Assembly: GCA_017856115.1 (NCBI GenBank)
Contig: JAFMFM010000002.1
Span: 27,187 to 91,186 of the forward strand
Source of the DNA: Actinomycetota bacterium
GTDB taxonomy: Bacteria > Actinomycetota > Acidimicrobiia > Acidimicrobiales > Ilumatobacteraceae
Direction of reading: 5' to 3'
DNA length: 64,000 nucleotides
Shown here: positions 43,832-52,413 of the stretch, in pieces
Layout of the letters: each line of letters begins with the position of its first letter
Position numbering within the stretch: the stretch's first letter is position 1
The notes under the pieces: generated by a model
Told to the model about the DNA's origin: nothing
Seen by the model: only the letters and a program-made list of their open reading frames with translations
Databases searched by the model: none
Position numbers and translations under genes: made by a program

Positions 43832-44713
43832 TCAGTGGGTGTGCTCGTGCTGATGGGGTAGTTCTCGATGACCACGAAGTCGACGAGGAATCGTCAAGAT
43901 GGCAACGAGAACGAAGAGGTACACGGACGTGAACACGATGCTGGCCCCGGCCGCAACATCGAAGTGGTAACTGGTGAGCAATCCGAGATAACTCGAGAGC
44001 ACTCCGAATCCCGCTGCGGTCAACATCATGGTGCTGACTCGTCGCGTGAGCAGTGCACCCGTTGCTGCCGGGGCGATCAGGAGTCCGAGTACCAGCAGGG
44101 TGCCGACCAGCTGAAAGCTTCCAACGACCGCGACCGCCACCATTGTGAGCATCAGGGAGTGAAAGAACCGCACGGAGAACCCGGAGGTACGGGCGAGACC
44201 ATCATCGAGCGACATCAGTACGAACGGCCGGTGGGCAACCACCGCGATCGCAGCAACCACAGCCAGCACCACGACTTGCCATGCCAGATCGGTCGAACTG
44301 ACACCCAACAATTCCCCGAACAGTATCCGCGTGATGTCTCCCACGAACGAAGTGGATCGGGAGGTGATGATGACGCCGAGAGACAGCATGCCGACGAAGA
44401 GCAACCCGATTGCCGTGTCGGATGAGAGGCGAACCCGCGAGGTAACCAGGGAGACGCCACCCATCATCACCAGAGCCCCGAGTGCCGCACCAACCACCCC
44501 GGGCACACCGAACAGCAGCGCGATTGCAATTCCCGGTATCACCCCGTGGGCGAGTGCGTCACCGATGAACGAAAGTCCGCGCAACACCACGTAGGTACCT
44601 GCAATTGCACAGATGATCGCCACCAGGGTGCTTCCGAGCAGTGCGTTGCGAAGAAATTCGTTGCGGCTGAAGGGTTCCCACAGGGGATTCAGCAACGCCA
44701 GTGACGTGGTCAA
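43832..44713 (-). CDS. znuB: Zinc/manganese-type ABC importer permease
   Basis: ABC-3 family permease of 293 residues with about eight to nine helices. GLSFIGDALAHGVIPGIAIALLFG (about 45-68) is the family block, with metal-path residues in ALAHGVIPG. I start it at TTG 44713, forming a TTGA overlap with the binding-protein stop. The long frame upstream of it is a shadow. It ends in a His-rich tail (HQHEHTH), which could bind metal on the cytoplasmic side. Confidence 0.88.
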   Translation of the reverse strand: MTTSLALLNPLWEPFSRNEFLRNALLGSTLVAIICAIAGTYVVLRGLSFIGDALAHGVIPGIAIALLFGVPGVVGAALGALVMMGGVSLVTSRVRLSSDTAIGLLFVGMLSLGVIITSRSTSFVGDITRILFGELLGVSSTDLAWQVVVLAVVAAIAVVAHRPFVLMSLDDGLARTSGFSVRFFHSLMLTMVAVAVVGSFQLVGTLLVLGLLIAPAATGALLTRRVSTMMLTAAGFGVLSSYLGLLTSYHFDVAAGASIVFTSVYLFVLVAILTIPRRLRGHRELPHQHEHTH

Positions 44714-45738
44714 CGCAGGCTCGTTGCGATGGTGGTTCCCAACGTGCGAATGAACGAGATGTAGCTCTCGGACGCACCCAGATAGTGCGTGTTGATTTCC
44801 ACGAGTTGGGCTCCGGCTTGTTCGGCCACTCTGGCAGCCACCGCCGGGTTGGTGCCGAGCGACGTGAAGACCACTCGTGCATCGTGCGACCTGATGACGT
44901 CGATGACGAACTCCATATTGCCTGCGCTCTCTTCGGCGTTGGTCGACGGGCTGGAGAGGATTGCGGCGATCACCGTGCATCCGTACCGCTGGGCGAAGTA
45001 GCCGAGTTCGTTGTGTCCGGTGACCAACTGACATTTCTCGACGGTGGAGAAGAGTTCGCTCAGTTCGGAGTCGAGTGCGGCGAGTTGGTCGTCGAGCGAC
45101 TCCTCGGCCAACGTGAGATCCACGCCGAGCGCATCGGAAGCCGCGCGTGCAAGTGCCGGAAGCGCCTCGCGAATCGTGTGTGGGCTGAGCCACACATGGG
45201 GATCTTCGCTGTGGTCGTGATCGTCGTGACCGTGCGACGAGTCGGCGCCGGGGTGCACGTGACCGTGGTCGGAATGGTCATTCACGTCCACGATGTCGAG
45301 CGTGGTGACGTGCTCGGCGATCGCGAAAACGGGCACACCGGAATTGCGGGCATTCACGAGCACGTCGTCGAGACCTTCTTCAAGGTCCAGACCGTTGAAC
45401 ACCACGAAGTCGGCGTTGATGATTCGTTCGACGTCCCGCGGTGACGGCTCGAAATCGTGCGGGTCCTGACCGTCGGGAATCACTGTAACCACGTCCGCGA
45501 CATCCTCGAGGAGTTTGCGAACCACCGAGGCAAGTATGGAGTAGGTGACCACCACCGTCGGCAACGACGCGATGGAGGTATCGGTGGTGACGGACGCGGC
45601 GTCGAGTGAGGCATCGCTCGTGGCGACGGTTTCGGGCTTACTGCTCGAGCCCGATACCTCGGTGTCGCTCGAGCACGACATCCCGAGCGCCGCCAGTAAC
45701 CCCGCGAGAAATACGGCAACGAGACGGGGTGAACCCAC
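44710..45738 (-). CDS. znuA: Zinc-type ABC importer binding lipoprotein (ZnuA-like, His-rich loop)
   Basis: Cluster A-I receptor of 342 residues. Lipobox GMSC puts the lipid on Cys22, followed by a Ser/Thr linker. The mature domain has TYSILASVVRKL, QDPHDFEPSPRDVERI (metal His) and a loop with eight to ten His and many Asp at about 155-185, typical of zinc-binding ZnuA. Later blocks include TGHNELGYFAQRYG. The start is GTG 45738; a -10-like TAGAAT sits six bases upstream and a Zur/Fur-like box just beyond it. Confidence 0.9.
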   Translation of the reverse strand: MGSPRLVAVFLAGLLAALGMSCSSDTEVSGSSSKPETVATSDASLDAASVTTDTSIASLPTVVVTYSILASVVRKLLEDVADVVTVIPDGQDPHDFEPSPRDVERIINADFVVFNGLDLEEGLDDVLVNARNSGVPVFAIAEHVTTLDIVDVNDHSDHGHVHPGADSSHGHDDHDHSEDPHVWLSPHTIREALPALARAASDALGVDLTLAEESLDDQLAALDSELSELFSTVEKCQLVTGHNELGYFAQRYGCTVIAAILSSPSTNAEESAGNMEFVIDVIRSHDARVVFTSLGTNPAVAARVAEQAGAQLVEINTHYLGASESYISFIRTLGTTIATSLR

Positions 45739-45744
45739 AACTCA

Positions 45745-45769
45745 ATTCTATCAGTAAATGAGAATCATT
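45745..45769 (-). promoter_or_regulatory. Zur/Fur-like operator and -10 of the zinc operon
   Basis: AATGAGAATCATT (45757-45769) differs in one base from the core AATGATAATCATT of the classical Fur/Zur box. On the minus strand the -10-like TAGAAT (45745-45750) follows, then six bases, then GTG. A bound repressor would cover the region just upstream of the -10. The zinc-type genes downstream make Zur the more likely regulator. Confidence 0.6.
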
Positions 45770-45846
45770 CCTATTTGCGTTTTGCCGCGGGCGCGCGGTG
45801 AACGAGCCTGCTCGCGCTGTGGGGTGAGTGAATGCCGGGTGAGCGA

Positions 45847-46461
45847 CTAGTTGCCGAGCGCCAGGTTGACGGCGTCGGTCAGCGCTTCTGCCGAGATCTC
45901 CCCGCTGTTGCGCCACAGCACCGTTCCGTCGGCACCGACCAACACCATGAAGGGATAGCCCGCCAGCCCGAATGCGTTGGCTGCGGTCTGATCCTTGTTG
46001 TCGACGAGAACCGGCCAGAGCGAAGGCCATTTCTCGTTGGCCAGCCACACCGATGGGGGGAAGTTGGGCGATGTCTCGTCGGTGCCGGTGGTAATGGCGA
46101 TGACGTCGAGATTCTCGGGTACCAGACCACTGTTGTTCCAGTTCACCAGAATCGGGACTTCCTTCTGGCAGAACGGGCACCAGTGCGCGAGGAACACGAG
46201 CAACATCGGTGTGCCCGGGGTGGTGGTGACCTGATTGCCGAGAAAACCGAAGCCCTCGAGTACGGGAGCAGTTGCACCGAGTGCACCGTCGGCGCCGTCG
46301 GCGAATTTCGGCAGTGGATCGCCGACCACCACGACGTTTTGGAACTCCGAAGCACCTTCCAAGCTGGCGTCTTCGTCACTACTGGACGTAAAGGCGACGA
46401 CGGCGAAGATGGCTGCCAGCACTGCGACGATGCCGACGACAAGCGTGGTGATTTTGTTCAT
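45847..46461 (-). CDS. Membrane-anchored TlpA-like thioredoxin-fold protein
   Basis: Extracytoplasmic thiol-disulfide protein of 204 residues. An N-terminal signal-anchor (about 5-25) leads to a thioredoxin fold with active site HWCPFC (Cys95, Cys98) and cis-Pro loop AGYPFM (Pro170). AAGGAG precedes the ATG at 46461. It is the second gene after dsbB (ATGA overlap). Partnering DsbB suggests it acts as a disulfide donor (DsbA/BdbD role), although its TlpA-like fold and CPFC motif would also suit a reductase. Confidence 0.85.
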   Translation of the reverse strand: MNKITTLVVGIVAVLAAIFAVVAFTSSSDEDASLEGASEFQNVVVVGDPLPKFADGADGALGATAPVLEGFGFLGNQVTTTPGTPMLLVFLAHWCPFCQKEVPILVNWNNSGLVPENLDVIAITTGTDETSPNFPPSVWLANEKWPSLWPVLVDNKDQTAANAFGLAGYPFMVLVGADGTVLWRNSGEISAEALTDAVNLALGN

Positions 46462-47111
46462 GTGAGCTCCTTGGTGGATTCGGGTGTGAGATCGGATTCC
46501 AGTGTTACAGCAGAAGTCGGAGATACCACCCACAAGAACACCAACACCGTGACGAAGGCACATAACGCCATGAACGCCAACGAAACGAAGCCGAAGACCT
46601 CGAAGTAAGGAACCGAACACGGCGCATCGGCCGAGCACGAGCCCGTATCCAGTTGAGGCCAACGCTCCAGTAGCCAGTGGTACGCCGAAATCGTCCCGCC
46701 GATGCTCGCAAGCGCAGTTGCGTACGGTCGGATGGATCTATCCTTGCGCACTGCTGCAATGACGAGAATGATCGCGAGGGCGTACATGGCGATTCGCTGG
46801 TACCAGCACAACACGCAGGGCCGATAGTTGACGGCCTCGGAAAAATACAGGCTGCCCAACATCGACACGGAGGTGACGAGTGCGGGAACTGCCAACTGCA
46901 ACGGGGCGATGCCGGCCAGCACCGATCGACCCGGAGCGCCACCGAGAATTCGGAATGCCACTACCGCCACGCTCCCGCCGAGGGCCAGCAGTGCCAGAAG
47001 GGCAAAAAAGAGCTCGAACGCTTCGTTGGCCACCGACTTGAGCGTAACGATGGGCTTCCGGCGCCTCCGTGCACGAAGTGGGTCGGGCGTGGCACGATGG
47101 AGAGATGTCAT
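46458..47111 (-). CDS. dsbB: DsbB-like disulfide bond oxidase
   Basis: Four-helix membrane protein of 217 residues that re-oxidises a thioredoxin-fold partner using quinone. The first redox pair is CVLC (Cys99, Cys102) in NYRPCVLCWYQRIAMY, the DsbB hallmark. The second external pair is Cys159 and Cys165. ATG 47111 would overlap the divergent yqeY-like gene by seven bases. A GTG at 47033 gives a shorter protein that still includes all helices and leaves a promoter gap. Confidence 0.88.
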   Translation of the reverse strand: MTSLHRATPDPLRARRRRKPIVTLKSVANEAFELFFALLALLALGGSVAVVAFRILGGAPGRSVLAGIAPLQLAVPALVTSVSMLGSLYFSEAVNYRPCVLCWYQRIAMYALAIILVIAAVRKDRSIRPYATALASIGGTISAYHWLLERWPQLDTGSCSADAPCSVPYFEVFGFVSLAFMALCAFVTVLVFLWVVSPTSAVTLESDLTPESTKELT

Positions 47112-47566
47112 CCTTGCTCGACCGATTACAGGCGGATCTCTCTGCGGCGATGAAAGCCGGTGTCGATGTCGAGAAATCCACGTTGCGCATGGCGATTGCC
47201 GCCGTGAAGAACGCCGCCGTTGCCGGGGATGCCGCAGTCACTCTGACCGACGACCAGGTGTTGGGGGTGTTGCAGGCCGAGGCGAAGAAACGGTCCGAAG
47301 CTGCGGACATATATAAGGAAGCAGGACGGACCGACGCCGAAGCCTCCGAGCGCGCCGAACTTGCCGTACTTGAGCGGTATCTGCCCGCCCGGCTGAGTAA
47401 CGACGAACTTGAAAAGATCATCGCCGAGGAGGTGGCCGCTGCCGCAGCCCAGGGCGCCACGGGGCCCAAAGCAATGGGCCAGGTAGTGAAGGCGGTACGA
47501 ACTCGAGTGGGATCGAGTGCGGAGGGTGCGGCCATCGCGGGATTGGTGAAGAAGGCGTTGGGGTAG
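47105..47566 (+). CDS. YqeY/GatB-tail family protein
   Basis: Protein of 153 residues resembling the tRNA-binding tail domain of GatB, found alone in many bacteria. LLDRLQADLSAAMKAGVDVEKSTLRM is the family start, with AEREELAVLERYLP-like and the ending GATGPKAMGQVVKAVRTR. ATG 47105 is used; it is preceded by GGAGAG. The role is probably linked to aminoacyl-tRNA or translation, but is unproven for the stand-alone form. Confidence 0.85.
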   Translation: MSSLLDRLQADLSAAMKAGVDVEKSTLRMAIAAVKNAAVAGDAAVTLTDDQVLGVLQAEAKKRSEAADIYKEAGRTDAEASERAELAVLERYLPARLSNDELEKIIAEEVAAAAAQGATGPKAMGQVVKAVRTRVGSSAEGAAIAGLVKKALG

Positions 47567-47630
47567 TCACCCTCCGGAAGCGGGGCCGTCGACGCAGGTC
47601 GTGCCCAAACGCACAAAGCAGGTGAGACAA

Positions 47631-47660
47631 TTGACACTTCGCGGAAAAAGCCTGTACGGT
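47631..47660 (+). promoter_or_regulatory. Putative promoter of the peptide-importer operon
   Basis: TTGACA (47631-47636), 18 bases, TACGGT (47655-47660). This lies 47 bases before the ATG of the binding-protein gene, which has a G-rich ribosome site GGGGGGA. The -35 is perfect, the -10 is weak. Confidence 0.45.
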
Positions 47661-47706
47661 GGCTAACGAGTTATCAATACTCAACAACCTCGAGGGGGGA
47701 ACTGAA

Positions 47707-49458
47707 ATGAAGCATCTATTCCGAGGTGGTCGCCGCAAGGTGGCTGCCGTTATGGCGGTGGCACTCGTTGCCTCGCTGAGTCAGGTGGCGCCAACCAGTG
47801 CCGCCAGCAAGAAGAGTGGTGGAAAGATCACCGTTGGCGTATTCAACCAATTGTTGACCACCTGCTTCTCGCCGAATGCTGCGAACTCGGCGCTCGGCAT
47901 CATGAAGACGGCGTATGAAGGTTTCTTCGAGAAGCGGTCCGACGGTCGAATCGTGCCGTATCTCGCACAGTCGATGACACCATCGAACAACTACAAGACC
48001 TGGACGATGAAGGTTCGCCCCGGCATCAAGTTTCACGACGGTTCATCCCTTGATGCAACCGCAGTGATTGCCAACCTCACGGCGACACAGGGCATGTTCT
48101 ACCTCGCGCAGGCCGCCAAGGGCATCAACGCCCGTCACACCCTGGGCTCGGGCATCCCGTTCGGCGCCAACCTCAAGTCGGTATCCCCGGTTTCTGCTGA
48201 CACCGTGCGGATCGAGCTGTGGGAAACACAGGTCGACTACCCCGCAACGGTCTACGCATCGGGACGCAACTTCGTGCGCGCCCTCTCCGACCTCGGCAAC
48301 GCCACACAGTGCGTCACCGGCGGCAAGGGAACCGGACCGTTCATGTTCCAGAAGGTTTCGCCAACCGAAACCATCGTGGTGAAGAACCCCAATTACTGGC
48401 GCAAGGACAAGGCCGGCGAGCAGTTGCCCTACCTTGACCAGATCACCTTCAAGTACGTGAACCAGCCTTCGCAGCGAGTGAACGGTTTGAAGTCTGGAAC
48501 ACTCGACGCCGCACAGTTCACTTCGGCAGGTGAAGTAAAGCAAATCCTCAGCGTGAAGGACAACAAGAACCTGAACGTGATCGACAGCGGGTACAAGTAC
48601 TACCCGATGACGATCCTGAACACCGCAATCGAGCCGTTCAACAACAAGAACGCACGTCTCGCCGTGAACTATGCCTACGATGCCAATGCGTACTACAAGC
48701 AGCGTCAGTGCTTCAAGGGCAGGTGCATCGGTGTGGTACCCGACTCGATGGTCGGCAAGAGCAACCTGATGTACAACACGCAGGGTTTCATCAAGTTCAA
48801 CCTCGCCAAGGCCAAGCAGTATGCAGCTGCATACAAGAAGGACACCGGCAAGGACCTGAGCTTCCAGTTGCCAACCGACACCAGTGCCGAATCGCAGGCA
48901 AACTCCAAGGCGATTCAGCAGATGATGAAGAAGGCCGGAATCACGATGACGATCCTCACCGAGGACACCGCGACCATCACGGCAAAGGCCTTCCCGACAC
49001 CTGGAACCGGTTACAACAGCTACCAGGCGTACCCGACGTTGTTGTTCGAGGGTGACGGCACCGAGTTCGTGCTGCCGTTCATTCCAAGCAACATGTTCAC
49101 CTCACCGAACAACCTGACCGTCGCCGCTCTGCGCGCCCAAGCGGGTGCTGTCGCAGCGGGCACGTTCAACGAGTTCGGCAAGCTCATCAACCCAGGTCGA
49201 AACAGCGACAAAGCGCTCGACTCGTTGGTGTGGTCTGCGTGGTTTGACACCTCGTCAGCCCGCAAAGCCAAGCTTCGTGCGGTTACCAAGTACTACCAGT
49301 CGGAAGGCTTGTCGATTCACACTCCGCACATGGCGTACTTCACCGGTTTGAGCAAGAAGCTCAAGGGGTGGGATACGTTCTTCCTCGCGAGCGGTGGTCG
49401 TGGCATTCCAATGACCAACGCCGGTATCAACTACACCGGGTTGTACATCGAGAAGTAA
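47707..49458 (+). CDS. Oligopeptide-type ABC substrate-binding protein (SBP_bac_5)
   Basis: Family 5 receptor (peptide/nickel type) of 583 residues. The signal peptide is about 1-32 (VAAVMAVALVASLSQVAPTSA) with a normal signal-peptidase site and no lipobox cysteine, unusual for a Gram-positive-type SBP. The mature protein has the family blocks AYEGFFEKRSDGRIVPYLAQS, KVRPGIKFHDGSSLDA and VNYAYDANAYY. I start at ATG 47707, behind a strong G-rich ribosome site. The ligand could be peptides or other small molecules. Confidence 0.9.
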   Translation: MKHLFRGGRRKVAAVMAVALVASLSQVAPTSAASKKSGGKITVGVFNQLLTTCFSPNAANSALGIMKTAYEGFFEKRSDGRIVPYLAQSMTPSNNYKTWTMKVRPGIKFHDGSSLDATAVIANLTATQGMFYLAQAAKGINARHTLGSGIPFGANLKSVSPVSADTVRIELWETQVDYPATVYASGRNFVRALSDLGNATQCVTGGKGTGPFMFQKVSPTETIVVKNPNYWRKDKAGEQLPYLDQITFKYVNQPSQRVNGLKSGTLDAAQFTSAGEVKQILSVKDNKNLNVIDSGYKYYPMTILNTAIEPFNNKNARLAVNYAYDANAYYKQRQCFKGRCIGVVPDSMVGKSNLMYNTQGFIKFNLAKAKQYAAAYKKDTGKDLSFQLPTDTSAESQANSKAIQQMMKKAGITMTILTEDTATITAKAFPTPGTGYNSYQAYPTLLFEGDGTEFVLPFIPSNMFTSPNNLTVAALRAQAGAVAAGTFNEFGKLINPGRNSDKALDSLVWSAWFDTSSARKAKLRAVTKYYQSEGLSIHTPHMAYFTGLSKKLKGWDTFFLASGGRGIPMTNAGINYTGLYIEK

Positions 49459-49488
49459 ATCTCGACGTCGGCGACACGCCGACCTCGG

Positions 49489-49541
49489 CAACGGCCGGGG
49501 GCGGAGGGCGAGAGCCTTCCACCCCCGGCCGTTGGTTTTTG
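49489..49541 (+). terminator. Strong hairpin after the peptide-binding-protein gene
   Basis: About 19 bases from CAACGGCCGGGGG pair with CCCCCGGCCGTTG around a short loop, followed by GTTTTTG. This is a good rho-independent terminator, but the permease genes follow 55 bases later, so it probably acts as a partial terminator that makes the binding protein more abundant than the membrane parts. Confidence 0.85.
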
Positions 49542-49594
49542 TTCGTGGAGAAATCTTCCGTGGGTTGTTTCTGGAGTAATGTCGTTGGAACCGT

Positions 49595-50572
49595 ATGAAC
49601 TCGTTGACATTCAAATTCATTGCGGTTTTGCGCCGTGTGGCGCAAATCGTGGTGGTGATTGTCGGGTCGACGTTGTTCGTGTCGCTACTGCTGCAGTTGC
49701 TGCCGGTGGGTTTGGAAGATCTCTACGTCTTTGCCCTCGATGAAGCGGGGCGTCAGGAACAGATTCGTCTTCTCCATCTCGATGCAAACCCGGTGATGTT
49801 CTACCTCTACTGGTTGGGCGATTTCGTACGTGGCGATTTTGGTTCGTACGTGTATCCCACCGGGGTGCTGGACCCCGTCGCTCCTCGTCTTGGAGCGGCA
49901 CTGCCAATTTCCCTGCGACTCGTGGTGTACGTGCAAATCGTCGCACTTGCAATCTCCATTCCGCTGGGTATCTTCACGGCGTACAGGTCGGGTCGACGCA
50001 GCGACAAGGTGATCAGTTACGGGTTGTTCACCGCTGCATCGATACCCAACTTCGTATTCGCCTTGCTGCTCGCGTCGTTCTTCGGCGTGAGTCTGGCGTG
50101 GTTCCCACCCCTCGGCTACACCGCGCCGGGAGACGGATTCGTCGAACACCTGCGCAGCATGGCATTGCCGGTGATGGCACTGGCAATTCCCACGGTTGCC
50201 ACCTACACGAGACTTCTACGCACCGACGTGATCGCCACGCTGCGCGAGGATTACGTGACCATGGCGGCCTCCAAGGGCTTGAGCAATCGTCGGATTCTCT
50301 TCACGCACGTGCTGCGTCCGAGTTCGGTCACACTCTTCACCAGCGCTGCGCTCAACATGGGCGCACTGATTGGTGGAACCCTCGTGATCGAGCAAATCTT
50401 CAGCATCCCGGGGTTGGGGAGCGAGATTGGGCTGGCGATTTTCTCTCGCCAGTACTTCGCACTGCAATCGTACGTCGCAATCATCGCAATCGGTTACGTG
50501 GTGTTCAACGGCATCGTCGACGTTGCGGTGGGATTCGTCGATCCGCGGTCGAGGGAGCGGTCCAATGCGTAA
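49595..50572 (+). CDS. Peptide-type ABC permease 1 (DppB/OppB-like)
   Basis: Inner-membrane permease of 325 residues with about six helices. It has the family architecture of an N-terminal helix, a large external loop and the core BPD_transp_1 domain. The EAA loop is DYVTMAASKGLSNRRILFTHVLRPS (about 210-234). QIFSIPGLGSEIG is conserved in DppB. It ends with an eight-base overlap of the next permease. Confidence 0.92.
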   Translation: MNSLTFKFIAVLRRVAQIVVVIVGSTLFVSLLLQLLPVGLEDLYVFALDEAGRQEQIRLLHLDANPVMFYLYWLGDFVRGDFGSYVYPTGVLDPVAPRLGAALPISLRLVVYVQIVALAISIPLGIFTAYRSGRRSDKVISYGLFTAASIPNFVFALLLASFFGVSLAWFPPLGYTAPGDGFVEHLRSMALPVMALAIPTVATYTRLLRTDVIATLREDYVTMAASKGLSNRRILFTHVLRPSSVTLFTSAALNMGALIGGTLVIEQIFSIPGLGSEIGLAIFSRQYFALQSYVAIIAIGYVVFNGIVDVAVGFVDPRSRERSNA

Positions 50573-51428
50573 TTTGTTCGCGCAGATGAATCTCCTCAGC
50601 AAGTTGTCGGCGGTGTGGATGGCACTGATGACGGCGTTGGCGGTATTCGGATGGCTCATCCCGTTGCCGGACCCACGTGAATACGATCCCGAGGCGTCGG
50701 CAGCCGGACTCTTCTCCCCGGGCCACCTGCTCGGCACCGATGCGGGCGGGTACGACCTTCTTTCAAATGTCGTGAACGGCGCGCGAACGTCGCTTTTGAT
50801 CGCTTTCATCTCCGTGGGCTTCGGCGGATTGGTGGGGTCCGCGGTCGGAATCATCGCCGCGTATCGGCGCGGTCGACTCGACTACGTCGTGAGCACGGGC
50901 TTCAACATCCTCCTGTCGATTCCAAACTTGGTGCTGGGTTTGGCCCTCGTCGCCGTGCTTGCCACCAGCTCCGATCCGTCCGTGCCGATCGCGTCGAATC
51001 GTCGTGTCATCATCATCATCATCGCACTCACCGTGGTGATCATCCCGATTCTCGGTCGAATCGCCAGGGGTGCCACGCTCACATGGATCAACCGTGAGTT
51101 CGTGGTTGCCGCGCGATCAATGGGCATGCGGGACAAGGACATCATCGTTCGTCACATCGTGCCCAACGTGTTGCCGGCCATTTATTCCGTACTGTTTCTC
51201 GCGGTCGGTGTGGTCATCGTTGCCGAGGGCGCACTCTCATTGTTGGGAGTCGGAGTGGTCGACGGTGTGAGTTGGGGGGCGATGATCGCGCGTGTCGCCG
51301 GCGAGTTCACGTACGCGCCCCAGTCGATGTACGTTCCCGTGGTTGTGGTGGCGTTGACCGTCATCGCCTGCAATCAATTGGGTGACTTCCTGCGTGGTCG
51401 CCTCGACTTGCGCGAAGGACGCATATGA
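50565..51428 (+). CDS. Peptide-type ABC permease 2 (DppC/OppC-like)
   Basis: Second permease, 287 residues. Its N-terminal helix is followed by the family's HLLGTDAGGYDLLSNVVNGARTSL (about 47-70). The EAA loop is REFVVAARSMGMRDKDIIVRHIVPN (about 170-195), and LSLLGVGVVDGVSWGAMI follows. ATG 50565 inside the end of the first permease is chosen; the upstream frame is a shadow. It overlaps the ATPase gene by four bases. Confidence 0.92.
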   Translation: MRNLFAQMNLLSKLSAVWMALMTALAVFGWLIPLPDPREYDPEASAAGLFSPGHLLGTDAGGYDLLSNVVNGARTSLLIAFISVGFGGLVGSAVGIIAAYRRGRLDYVVSTGFNILLSIPNLVLGLALVAVLATSSDPSVPIASNRRVIIIIIALTVVIIPILGRIARGATLTWINREFVVAARSMGMRDKDIIVRHIVPNVLPAIYSVLFLAVGVVIVAEGALSLLGVGVVDGVSWGAMIARVAGEFTYAPQSMYVPVVVVALTVIACNQLGDFLRGRLDLREGRI

Positions 51429-52411
51429 GCGCCATTCTTTCGATTCGGAAACTGGTCGTGAACTTCGAGACCCCACGTGGTTTGCTCAGTGCGGTACGCG
51501 ACGTGAGCCTGGAGATAGAGCAGGGTTCCAGCGTCGGAATTGTGGGTGAATCCGGTTCCGGTAAGACGGTGATGTCCCGAGCGGCGATGGGCCTGCTGTC
51601 GGGAAGCACGGTTCGTCGCGAGGGAACCGTGATGTTCGACGACAAGGAACTCACGGCGATGAGAGCCGACGAGGTTCGTGACCAATTCGGCACCGGCATG
51701 GCGATGATTTTCCAGGATCCGATGACCGCGCTCAACCCGGTGCGACGGATCGGCTCGCAATTGTCCGAGGGCCCACGGGTTCGTCTCGGCATGGACAAGA
51801 AGGCGGCACGCGCTCGCAGCATCGAATTGTTGTCGTTGGTGAGAATTCCCGACCCTGAAGCGATGCTCAACAAGTTCCCCTTCCAGTTGTCGGGGGGAAT
51901 GCGTCAGCGGGTGATGATTGCGATTGCACTTGCGTGCAAACCGAAACTTCTGTTCGCCGACGAACCAACGACGGCACTCGACGTGACGGTGCAGGCCCAG
52001 ATTCTCCAGCTCCTCTCCGACCTCCGTCGTGAGATGAATATGTCGATGGTGCTCGTCACCCACGATCTGGGCGTCGTCGCGAACCATACCGATTTCGTTG
52101 CGGTGATGTATGCCGGTGAGATAGTGGAACAGGCGCCCACGACCGAACTCTTCTCCAACATGAAGATGCCGTATACCGAGGCGTTGCTGAAGTCGATTCC
52201 CAAGATCGACAGCGCCAGTGGTGCCAGAATGGCGGTGATCGAGGGTCGACTACCGGATCCAACGGACCGACCGTCAGGTTGTGGCTTCGCTGCCCGATGC
52301 AGCTACGTGCAGGACAAGTGTCGTACCGAACATCCACCACTCGTGGACGCGGGTAACGGACACCTCTACAGGTGCTGGTATCCGCTCGGTCACACGATCG
52401 GGAGGAAGTGA
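51425..52411 (+). CDS. Peptide-type ABC ATPase 1 (DppD/OppD-like)
   Basis: ATPase of 328 residues. Walker A is GESGSGKTVMSRA (about 41-53), signature LSGGMRQRVMIA, Walker B LLFADEPTTALD and H-loop THDLGVVA. The C-terminal oligopeptide domain has a cysteine set CGFAARCSYVQDKC and a later Cys (about 290-320), typical of DppD. Some family members hold an iron-sulfur cluster there. It is followed after two bases by its partner. Confidence 0.93.
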   Translation: MSAILSIRKLVVNFETPRGLLSAVRDVSLEIEQGSSVGIVGESGSGKTVMSRAAMGLLSGSTVRREGTVMFDDKELTAMRADEVRDQFGTGMAMIFQDPMTALNPVRRIGSQLSEGPRVRLGMDKKAARARSIELLSLVRIPDPEAMLNKFPFQLSGGMRQRVMIAIALACKPKLLFADEPTTALDVTVQAQILQLLSDLRREMNMSMVLVTHDLGVVANHTDFVAVMYAGEIVEQAPTTELFSNMKMPYTEALLKSIPKIDSASGARMAVIEGRLPDPTDRPSGCGFAARCSYVQDKCRTEHPPLVDAGNGHLYRCWYPLGHTIGRK

Positions 52412-52413
52412 CG

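Noticed and set aside
45757..45769. Iron (Fur) box rather than a zinc box
   Set aside because: The core also fits Fur, but the genes controlled carry His-rich zinc-type features, so Zur is more likely; not fully excluded.
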